Part shown: piece by piece, positions 9,138-14,067 of the stretch
How the letters are laid out: the number at the start of each line of letters is the position of its first letter
Numbering within the stretch: position 1 is the stretch's first letter
Assembly (NCBI GenBank): GCA_003151655.1
Contig: PLYB01000317.1
Span: forward strand, 1-16,247
Direction of reading: 5' to 3'
DNA: 16,247 nt
Source: Gallionellaceae bacterium
Lineage (GTDB): Bacteria; Pseudomonadota; Gammaproteobacteria; Burkholderiales; Gallionellaceae
Notes under the pieces: model-generated
Database searches by the model: none
Told to the model about the DNA's origin: nothing
What the model saw: the letters and a program-made list of their open reading frames with translations, nothing else
Translations under genes and position numbers: made by a program

Positions 9138-9580
9138 AGCGTGAAGCCCTCCAGTTCCGGCGGCAAATCTCCCACGGTAAAACCGGACATCTTTTCGTTC
9201 TGCGCCTGCCAGCGCGCCTCGTCCCACAACTCGAATTTATTGCCCTGCCCGACCAGCATCACGCGCTTATCCAGCACGGCATAACTGCGCAAGGTCGGCG
9301 AGACCAGCACCCGTCCTGCGGCATCCATCACCACATCTTCTGCATGACCAACTAGGAAACGTTGCAACGCGCGAATGCGCGGATTGAAAGCGGAAAGCTG
9401 CATCAGCTTCTCGCGTATGGGTTGCCACTCGGGCTGCGGATAGAGCAACAGACAGCCATCGGCATCGGCGGTCAGCACCAACTGACCCTCGCACTGCGCA
9501 AGCAACATGTCGCGATGCCGAGCCGGTATCGCGAGTCTCCCCTTGCTATCCAGATTAAGTTGCGCCGCCCCCTGAAACAT
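9134..9580 (-). CDS. mraZ: Transcriptional regulator MraZ
   Basis: MraZ is a DNA-binding protein of the AbrB/SpoVT fold that represses its own dcw promoter in E. coli and forms rings. The 148 residues match the usual length of about 150. The two internal repeats each carry the DxxxR motif: DSKGR (11-15, in LDSKGRLAIPARHR) and DAAGR (86-90, followed by VLVSPTLR). The ATG has AGGGG directly upstream, closer than ideal. It is the first gene of the operon; its own operator-like repeats lie 23-48 bases before the start codon. The stop overlaps the rsmH TTG start. Confidence 0.97.
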   Translation of the reverse strand: MFQGAAQLNLDSKGRLAIPARHRDMLLAQCEGQLVLTADADGCLLLYPQPEWQPIREKLMQLSAFNPRIRALQRFLVGHAEDVVMDAAGRVLVSPTLRSYAVLDKRVMLVGQGNKFELWDEARWQAQNEKMSGFTVGDLPPELEGFTL

Positions 9581-9602
9581 CCCCTAAGCCCCGATTTGAT
9601 TC

Positions 9603-9628
9603 ACCCACAAAAACCCACTTTTTACCAC
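9603..9628 (-). promoter_or_regulatory. MraZ operator: three direct repeats at 10-base period
   Basis: Read on the minus strand, the pentamers TGGTA, TGGGT and TGGGT occur exactly 10 bases apart, with 5-base spacers. They fall in the plus-strand blocks 9623-9628, 9613-9618 and 9603-9608. This is the arrangement described for MraZ binding in E. coli (TGGGN repeats separated by five bases). The promoter-proximal copy is degenerate (TGGTA). The repeats fall in the start of the predicted transcript, just downstream of the -10 box, so bound MraZ would obstruct transcription initiation. Confidence 0.85.
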
Positions 9629-9636
9629 TACGCAGC

Positions 9637-9665
9637 ACTATATTGAAAAATATACCCGTGGTCAA
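9637..9665 (-). promoter_or_regulatory. Sigma-70-type promoter of the dcw operon
   Basis: On the minus strand there is TTGACC (9665-9660) and TATAGT (9642-9637) with a 17-base spacer, each close to the -35 and -10 consensus. Transcription should start near 9630, giving an untranslated leader of about 50 bases before mraZ that contains the MraZ repeats. It is the best promoter match seen in the window and the only convincing one found for the minus-strand division operon. Confidence 0.8.
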
Positions 9666-10055
9666 GCATAAAAACGTGAATTTTCTTTGCGCGACAAGGA
9701 GTTAGCGTCTTCCGTTAAGGCAAAATAAATATGCTTAAAAAGCAATAGATTGCAGAATTAAGCTAAAGTTGATTGTTATGATAAGGGGTAAATAGTTCAC
9801 ATTTGAGGTGTTCAAACTGAGGGGGATTGCTAAAAGCTTATTTCTTGACCCGCTACCGTCTTGTAGCGGCGAGTGGGGGTGATTATTTCTCTAATAAACT
9901 TTGCGAAATGACGCGAATTCCGAAAAACCTATCTGTATTAATAGGCTGTCAAAATAACATCCGTATGCCACAATGCGGCAAGTGTGTCACTCGCAAGCAG
10001 TAGCGCGATGTTACATTCTTAATTCATGCTCATCACAACAAGCATTAGCTAAGCC
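9666..10055. other. Non-coding stretch between the dcw promoter and the HExxH gene
   Basis: About 390 bases, AT-rich, with no credible gene on either strand. A hairpin lies at 9850-9869 (described separately). An extended -10 candidate on the plus strand, TG-T-TATGAT (9774-9782), has no good -35 box and lies about 270 bases before the next gene, so it is weak. An inverted pair CCTAT/ATAGG flanks 9928-9945. I see no tRNA, no insertion-sequence ends and no clear remnant of a coding frame. Confidence 0.5.
9850..9869. other. Short perfect hairpin
   Basis: CCGCTAC (9850-9856) and GTAGCGG (9863-9869) form a seven-base perfect stem around the loop CGTCTT. No run of T follows on either strand, so it does not look like an intrinsic terminator. 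It could be a leader structure of the downstream plus-strand gene or an operator, or occur by chance. Confidence 0.4.
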
Positions 10056-10862
10056 ATGGAACAAACAGAGCACACCACTACCGAAATGCATGAGTTGCTG
10101 TCAGAAGAGCAAATTGTCGCCAGATATCAGGAAATCTGTAGAACGTTATCTATAGCACCGCCAAAATTTCTGATAAAAGCAGAAGAAGAGATGCATGAAT
10201 ATAGCGGGCAGCATGTTCGACACGCAGATGGAACGTGCTGTATTTATCTCTCGTCCAAGGTTAGATTAATTGGATGGGTGAATGCAATAATTATTCATGA
10301 GTTGGCTCACCATGCCCTCTATCTTGCAGGTTACATCGGTTCTGGTCATGCATGGGTAATGCTTGCAACGGAACAGATTTTGATCAAAAAAGCAGGGCTG
10401 GATTTTGACAGCATCATGTGGGATGCACAGAACAATTGGCCGAAACATATTTCATGGTGCGTCTGGCTGAAACACGTTCAGTATGCGTATGAGGTCGTCA
10501 GTTGGCCCGTTGTCGAGTCCGAAATAATTTCAAAATCATCCGCAGATATCGCCGCATGGGTGCTGCAACAGCATGCGCCGTTTGAAGGAGTGTTTGGATG
10601 CCATTGGATATGGAAAAAACCGTTGGAGATGTACCACACCATCATATCCGACCTCCGCTCTCGGCGAATATTGGCGCAGTGGACAATCCGTGCTTTGTTG
10701 TTGGCTAGTTTTGTGTTACCTACTCTCGTAGATCAGATTGGCTCACCGGGGCTAAAAAAAGTGACTGCGGTTGCTTTATTCGGAACACTGATTTTGGTCA
10801 TGCTCTTTGTCGGGCTGGCTGAAATTTATAACCAGATTACTACATTTGCCAAAAACTTATGA
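10056..10862 (+). CDS. HExxH metalloprotease-like protein with C-terminal membrane anchor (unrecognised family)
   Basis: I do not recognise a named family. The 268-residue protein has HELAHH (81-86), the gluzincin zinc motif with catalytic glutamate E82, inside a hydrophobic helix, and H98 in GSGHAW (95-100) could be the third zinc ligand, much as in SprT-like minigluzincins (HExxH, then a Gly-rich turn, then HxxxW). Two hydrophobic segments at about 211-226 and 236-255 suggest a membrane anchor at the C-terminus with the catalytic part at the N-terminus; no signal peptide is visible, so that part is probably cytoplasmic. The ATG at 10056 has no clear ribosome binding site; M11 (10086) is an alternative. 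By eye the gene is richer in A and T than the neighbouring core genes, hinting at acquisition. It faces vapC convergently. The protease activity is inference. Confidence 0.75.
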   Translation: MEQTEHTTTEMHELLSEEQIVARYQEICRTLSIAPPKFLIKAEEEMHEYSGQHVRHADGTCCIYLSSKVRLIGWVNAIIIHELAHHALYLAGYIGSGHAWVMLATEQILIKKAGLDFDSIMWDAQNNWPKHISWCVWLKHVQYAYEVVSWPVVESEIISKSSADIAAWVLQQHAPFEGVFGCHWIWKKPLEMYHTIISDLRSRRILAQWTIRALLLASFVLPTLVDQIGSPGLKKVTAVALFGTLILVMLFVGLAEIYNQITTFAKNL

Positions 10863-10928
10863 CGAAAGGTGGCTAAGATCAAAGCAGTATTCAACAACAA
10901 CTGATAGGCAATATGGATAAATAATAGG

Positions 10929-10941
10929 GGACAGAACTGTC
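10929..10941. other. Small palindrome in the convergent gap
   Basis: GACAG-AA-CTGTC (10930-10941) sits in the 118-base gap between the convergent HExxH gene and vapC, right after an AATAGGGG stretch. No T-run follows on either strand. It might help end transcripts or be part of a dispersed repeat; nothing else in this gap is recognisable. Confidence 0.3.
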
Positions 10942-10980
10942 TTGTGCGCCTTGCTGAACGGATGGGTTTCGCACAACACG

Positions 10981-11382
10981 TTAGGTTTCAGGTAGCGCGG
11001 AACGGAGGCCAAGATGTTCAACGAACGGATCGAAATCCCTATCGCTATACAGAAGAGGCAGTCCGCGCTCGATGCAGTGGGTGGCGATAACCGTATCAAT
11101 CGTCTTGCGCACGGTTATTCCGACTGACCGCAGCACTCGAAAGTTCTTGGCGGCTTGAATGGCTATGCTCCGTCCAGCCAAGTCTACAATTACCAACGAA
11201 GTCATGAGCTTTTTCGCTTGGTTGAAGTCCCGCTCGCTGCCAAAGCCTTGCAGCACCTCGGTCAAAATAAGGTCGCCTATCGCAATCGGCACTACACCAA
11301 GCAGCGCGTCCAGCTTTTCCACCTGCGGTGTCGAGGTTCCACGAAAGTAGTCGATCCAAACACTGGAATCGACCAGAATCAT
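10981..11382 (-). CDS. vapC: VapC-type PIN-domain ribonuclease toxin
   Basis: Single PIN-domain protein of 133 residues, the usual size of a VapC toxin. PIN domains of this group cut tRNA or rRNA using a magnesium site of acidic residues. The expected ones are present: D5 (in LVDSSVWID, 3-11), E42 (in TEVLQGF, 41-47), D96 (in KTIDTVIATHC, 93-103) and D114/D116/D118 (in YSDRDFDPF, 112-120). The ATG overlaps the vapB stop as ATGA, so toxin synthesis is coupled to antitoxin synthesis. The stop TAA is at 10983-10981. Nothing suggests inactivation; the RNA target cannot be told from sequence. Confidence 0.93.
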   Translation of the reverse strand: MILVDSSVWIDYFRGTSTPQVEKLDALLGVVPIAIGDLILTEVLQGFGSERDFNQAKKLMTSLVIVDLAGRSIAIQAAKNFRVLRSVGITVRKTIDTVIATHCIERGLPLLYSDRDFDPFVEHLGLRSALPET

Positions 11383-11573
11383 TTGTCGCTTCTCATCGCA
11401 TCAAGATCGCCTTGCCAATTGAGCTTGCCGCGAAAGCGCTTAATTCCCTCTTGTTGTCGTAACTGCAGCAAGGTACGGAGTCCAAGTTCAACCGCTTCCC
11501 GCTTGGTTTTTAACCCGGTCACCCGAAGAGTGCTTTTCATTAGCTGGTCATCAATTACGATATTGGTTCGCAT
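11379..11573 (-). CDS. vapB: VapB-type antitoxin (ribbon-helix-helix)
   Basis: The 64-residue protein starts MRTNIVIDD, a beta-strand typical of ribbon-helix-helix DNA-binding antitoxins of the VapB group. It continues with the helix pair containing LRVTGLKTKREAVELGLRTL (16-35). The acidic and aromatic tail (KLNWQGDLDAMR, 50-61) is the part that in this family wraps the PIN toxin and blocks its active site. Together with VapC it should bind its own promoter. The ATG follows a purine-rich leader, and the stop overlaps vapC by 4 bases. Confidence 0.92.
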   Translation of the reverse strand: MRTNIVIDDQLMKSTLRVTGLKTKREAVELGLRTLLQLRQQEGIKRFRGKLNWQGDLDAMRSDK

Positions 11574-11575
11574 GG

Positions 11576-11603
11576 TGTGTACCCTTTCGTTTTTTCATAC
11601 ACA
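11576..11603. promoter_or_regulatory. Inverted repeat, candidate VapBC operator
   Basis: TGTGTA (11576-11581) and TACACA (11598-11603) are perfect inverted copies with a 16-base gap. They lie between the -10 box and the vapB start codon, where a VapBC complex would be expected to bind for autoregulation. The six-base arms are short, so chance cannot be excluded. Confidence 0.5.
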
Positions 11604-11631
11604 TTGTAGACCGTGACCACGCAACTGGCAA
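11603..11631 (-). promoter_or_regulatory. Sigma-70-type promoter of vapBC
   Basis: On the minus strand TTGCCA (11631-11626) and TACAAT (11608-11603) are separated by 17 bases. The predicted start near 11596 leaves a leader of about 23 bases before the vapB ATG. The last base of the -10 box is shared with the distal arm of the inverted repeat. Confidence 0.65.
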
Positions 11632-11717
11632 TAATTGAAACCAGAATATGCAGATAATCACCTACAGGCAGCCAAGCGCGGACGGGCAAAGGGCATCAAT
11701 CCCTACTGCCTAGCCCC

Positions 11718-12323
11718 TCAGTTTGAACATTCGTCAGGCAACTCGTTCAGTTCTTCGTTTTCGCGCGCGAAAGTCACTTGCCGGTTTTTACCTTGTCCGC
11801 TTATTCGCAGGACGTAGATACTGTCAAAGTCGCTGTCTTCCCAAGCCGGTACAGTTTGAGGATTGCCACCTAGAGTGATCAACAAAGCGGCGGCCAGCTT
11901 CTCCGCCAAGTGGTGCTCCCATGCAACGATCTGGGTTCCATTGGTCTGAGCGAGCAGCGCTGCGGTAAGCTGGGGAACATCTTCCATGCCCCAATCAATA
12001 TTCACCGGGAGGGCTGCTTTGATTGCCAGCGGCTCTATGGTGGCAAGCGGTCTGAGATAGGGATACGGAACACCCCGGTCAGTTTTCTTGATGGCGGGAT
12101 TGGGCGCGTAGATAACGTCCGGCGTGCCATATTTTGCAATCAGCACGGAGGGCAGCGCCAAGGCGCGATTCAGCCCTTTGCAGGACAACTGGCCTAAACC
12201 TTGGTCAGGCTTTTCAGCATGCCGCACGATGACAATGGTGGAGTCCGCACAGGCCAGTGGCAGATAGGCGGCACCTGCCACTAGGCAGAGTTGCAAAGCC
12301 AGCTTCCTGTAGGCGGCGTTCAC
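11718..12323 (-). CDS. Exported histidine phosphatase family protein
   Basis: Branch-1 histidine phosphatase fold, in which a histidine is phosphorylated during catalysis. I place the start at GTG 12323, overlapping the stop of the DUF4337 gene (GTGA), giving 201 residues; the open frame reaches 22 codons further upstream, inside the neighbour. The N-terminus is a signal peptide (hydrophobic about 8-24, likely cut at ACA-DS, 25-28), so the enzyme acts outside the cytoplasm. The catalytic motif is VRHAEKP (33-39; nucleophile H35), with the usual Q-L-S-x-K-G-x-x-R-A pattern at 45-54, and the second histidine in WEHH (135-138). The substrate is unknown. Translational coupling with the DUF4337 membrane protein suggests a shared role. 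Confidence 0.8.
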   Translation of the reverse strand: MNAAYRKLALQLCLVAGAAYLPLACADSTIVIVRHAEKPDQGLGQLSCKGLNRALALPSVLIAKYGTPDVIYAPNPAIKKTDRGVPYPYLRPLATIEPLAIKAALPVNIDWGMEDVPQLTAALLAQTNGTQIVAWEHHLAEKLAAALLITLGGNPQTVPAWEDSDFDSIYVLRISGQGKNRQVTFARENEELNELPDECSN

Positions 12324-12886
12324 AATAAGACGGCGAGCCAAAGGGCCACGCCAACTGCGGCAGAAATTCCGGCTGCACCGAATAGCCATCTTTTGCGCGT
12401 CAATGCGGTGATCGATGCCAGCGCAATCGCAATTTGGATCATGGTCATCGCCAAGGCCAATTTATGATGCGGATGCATCAAATGCTCGCTTTCCAAATTG
12501 GCTTTCTCTGACTCGGCTTCCAGTGCCTCTGCCTTGAGCTTGATTTCTTTTTTGTCGGCATCGTATTTTTTTAGCTGTTCTTGGTAATAGCTTTGCTTTG
12601 CAGGCGGAGCCAGTTCGGCGGCCAAGCTCATCAGATGCGCCTTGTTGCTTTTTGACTCGAAAAAATTCCACTGATCCGATGCTTCGGTTTTTTTCAGCAC
12701 TGCTTCATTTTTCATGAGCATCGATTCATTCTGCGTCGCGCCCCCCTGATAGCTGATGATGGCACCGACTGAAGCCAGAATAGCGGTGAAAATGGCAACC
12801 TGCCCCGACAGCCTGTCTCCGCCATGCGCCTGATGTTCCAGCTCATGTTCGTGCGCTCCGTGAACATGGAATCCGTCTGCTGACAT
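12320..12886 (-). CDS. DUF4337 family membrane protein
   Basis: 188 residues. The N-terminus is histidine-rich (H7, H9, H12, H14, H18, H21), then a membrane helix at about 29-46, an alpha-helical charged middle (about 52-136) with the family-like segment DQWNFFESKSNK (71-82), and two further helices at about 143-161 and 166-187. DUF4337 proteins have no assigned function that I know of; the long helical loop may sit on one side of the membrane as a coiled coil. The histidine cluster could bind a metal. The ATG has TAAGGA seven bases upstream. It is the first gene of a two-gene unit with the histidine phosphatase and is transcribed away from gmk. Confidence 0.85.
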   Translation of the reverse strand: MSADGFHVHGAHEHELEHQAHGGDRLSGQVAIFTAILASVGAIISYQGGATQNESMLMKNEAVLKKTEASDQWNFFESKSNKAHLMSLAAELAPPAKQSYYQEQLKKYDADKKEIKLKAEALEAESEKANLESEHLMHPHHKLALAMTMIQIAIALASITALTRKRWLFGAAGISAAVGVALWLAVLL

Positions 12887-12921
12887 ATTTTTTCCTTAAC
12901 AAGTGGTGGATTAATTATTTG

Positions 12922-12939
12922 AATATCATAATCGATATT
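12922..12939. other. Inverted repeat in the divergent DUF4337/gmk gap
   Basis: AATATC (12922-12927) and GATATT (12934-12939) are perfect inverted copies around ATAATC, inside a very AT-rich 50 bases just upstream of the DUF4337 gene. It overlaps a TATGAT -10-like box for the minus strand, but the matching -35 is poor. It may be an operator for the minus-strand pair. Confidence 0.35.
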
Positions 12940-13025
12940 AATGACAGAAAGAACCTCTTCAAACGGCGAGTTCGAAATGAAGGGCGGTATTTACTGTTTC
13001 CATGTGCATTATAAATATTATGTCC

Positions 13026-13063
13026 GCGCATTGCGGCAAGGTTGCCGGAGCCTCATAATGCGC
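13026..13063. other. Nested inverted repeat upstream of gmk
   Basis: GCGCATT (13026-13032) and AATGCGC (13057-13063) form a perfect seven-base inverted pair. Inside is a second perfect pair, CGGCA/TGCCG (13034-13038 and 13043-13047), with loop AGGT. The outer pair spans the candidate -35/-10 region of gmk, so it may be a protein-binding operator. If transcription starts further upstream, it would be an RNA stem in the leader. Confidence 0.5.
13031..13059 (+). promoter_or_regulatory. Candidate promoter of gmk-rpoZ-spoT
   Basis: TTGCGG (13031-13036) and CATAAT (13054-13059) are 17 bases apart; the -10 matches consensus at five of six positions and the -35 at three. Transcription would start near 13066, about 28 bases before the gmk ATG, leaving room for the GGAG ribosome binding site. 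No better pair was found in the 207 bases between the two divergent genes. Confidence 0.4.
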
Positions 13064-13093
13064 ATGTTTAGGAATTACCGGAGCAAAATCATC

Positions 13094-13705
13094 ATGAGCG
13101 GAAATTTATTTATTATCAGCGCGCCCTCCGGCGCAGGCAAAACCAGCCTGGTTGGCGCTTTGCTGAAACACAACTCGCAGATTGATTTATCTGTTTCCTA
13201 CACCACGCGCGCTCCGCGCTCCGGCGAAACCGACGGGGTCAGTTATCACTTCGTGACCCGCGAAAAATTCATGGAAATGGCACAGCGTGGCGATTTCCTC
13301 GAAAGCGCCGAGGTGTATGGCAATTTATATGGCACGTCACAATCCTGGATCAGCCAGGAGATTGCCAAAGGACGCGACATTTTGCTGGAGATCGACTGGC
13401 AGGGCGCGGCACAGGTGCGCAGTAAATTTCCGGACTGTATCGGCATCTTCATTTTGCCGCCTTCGCTGGCAGCTCTGGAATTGCGCCTGAAAGGCCGTAA
13501 TCAGGACAGCGCAGAGATCATTGCCAAACGGCTTCACGCGGCGCGCGAGGACATATCTCACGTTGCCGAGTTCGACTATGTTATTATTAACGATAAGCTG
13601 GACGTTGCTTTGCAACAACTCAATGCCGTCGTAATCGCCGCCGGACTAGGTCGTAACCGGCAACTCAAACGTCAATCAGAACTAATTAATCAGTTACAAG
13701 AATAG
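13094..13705 (+). CDS. gmk: Guanylate kinase
   Basis: Converts GMP to GDP with ATP. I use the ATG at 13094, giving 203 residues (E. coli 207) beginning MSGNLFIISAPSG, with GGAG upstream. The frame stays open 51 codons further up, but that extension is not family-like. The P-loop is SGAGKTS (12-18), followed by the GMP-binding segment SYTTRAPRSGE (35-45), VSYHFV (49-54), E74 with the YGNLYGTS stretch (75-82), EIDWQGA (99-105) and the lid region with RLKGR (131-135) and KRLHAAREDI (145-154). It lies 9 bases before rpoZ. GDP/GTP supply feeds the (p)ppGpp enzyme encoded two genes downstream. Confidence 0.97.
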   Translation: MSGNLFIISAPSGAGKTSLVGALLKHNSQIDLSVSYTTRAPRSGETDGVSYHFVTREKFMEMAQRGDFLESAEVYGNLYGTSQSWISQEIAKGRDILLEIDWQGAAQVRSKFPDCIGIFILPPSLAALELRLKGRNQDSAEIIAKRLHAAREDISHVAEFDYVIINDKLDVALQQLNAVVIAAGLGRNRQLKRQSELINQLQE

Positions 13706-13714
13706 GAGAATTTC

Positions 13715-13921
13715 ATGGCCCGTATCACTGTCGAAGATTGTATGAAATATATACCCAATCGTTTTGAACTCACTCTGGCTGCGGCTTACCGCGCCCGTCA
13801 ACTGGCCAACGGTGCCAGCCATCTGAGCGATGACAGCAGAGACAAACCCACCGTTGCTGCCCTGCGTGAAATCAGTGACGGCAAAGTCGGCATCGAGATT
13901 TTGAATCGCGGTGTAGCGTAA
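13715..13921 (+). CDS. rpoZ: DNA-directed RNA polymerase omega subunit
   Basis: 68-residue omega subunit, which supports beta-prime folding and RNA polymerase assembly and forms part of a ppGpp binding site in E. coli. It begins MARITVEDCMKYIPNRFELT (1-20), with the conserved AAYRARQL (23-30) and DKPTVAALREI (43-53) helices. A good AGGAG ribosome binding site sits before the ATG. It is shorter than the 91-residue E. coli protein, lacking the variable C-terminal tail, as is common in betaproteobacteria. The gene order gmk-rpoZ-spoT is conserved widely. Confidence 0.97.
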   Translation: MARITVEDCMKYIPNRFELTLAAAYRARQLANGASHLSDDSRDKPTVAALREISDGKVGIEILNRGVA

Positions 13922-13934
13922 CGCCAACCCCGAT

Positions 13935-13981
13935 TTCCCTAAAGCCGGACTGTCGGATACAGGCCATCAGGCTTTAGGGAA
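13935..13981. other. Long hairpin between rpoZ and spoT
   Basis: A perfect 12-base inverted repeat, TTCCCTAAAGCC (13935-13946) and GGCTTTAGGGAA (13970-13981), encloses a second weaker stem (CTGT/ACAG, 13950-13953 and 13959-13962, loop CGGAT, flanked by GG/CC). It begins 14 bases after the rpoZ stop. No T-run follows on either strand, so it is not a standard terminator; it may be a partial attenuator, an RNA-processing or stability element, or a copy of a dispersed palindrome. Confidence 0.65.
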
Positions 13982-13994
13982 GCTCTAAAATCAA

Positions 13995-14067
13995 CTTGCT
14001 GCGCCAAGCAAGGCGCGCGAATTCCAATTCTGGATAGCATAGCGCATGGATTCCCGGAGTTATCCAT
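13995..14067 (+). promoter_or_regulatory. Leader of spoT with alternative stems around the ribosome binding site
   Basis: Two mutually exclusive hairpins overlap here: CTTGCT/AGCAAG (13995-14000, 14007-14012) and GCGCC/GGCGC (14001-14005, 14012-14016). Further on, the sequence next to the start, TATCCAT (14061-14067), can pair with ATGGAT (14046-14051) or TGGATA (14031-14036). In the first case the ribosome binding site GGAG (14056-14059) sits in the loop. All stems are short and functional switching is inference. Confidence 0.35.

Noticed and set aside
9973..10155. Open frame of 60 codons overlapping the start of the HExxH gene
   Set aside because: Out of frame with the larger gene, no recognisable features and no ribosome binding site; most likely a chance frame.
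10889..10986. Possible integron attC site downstream of vapC (minus-strand ACCTAAC at 10986-10980 and GTTGAAT at 10895-10889)
   Set aside because: The two end boxes fit the loose RYYYAAC/GTTRRRY patterns but complement each other only in the AAC/GTT core, the inner boxes do not pair convincingly, and there is no integrase or second cassette site.
12941..13093. N-terminal extension of guanylate kinase from an upstream ATG
   Set aside because: The extra 51 residues are not family-like, no good ribosome binding site precedes that ATG, and the internal ATG at 13094 gives the standard length with GGAG upstream.
13935..13981. Intrinsic terminator of rpoZ
   Set aside because: The stem is strong but neither strand has a T-run after it, and spoT follows co-directionally.
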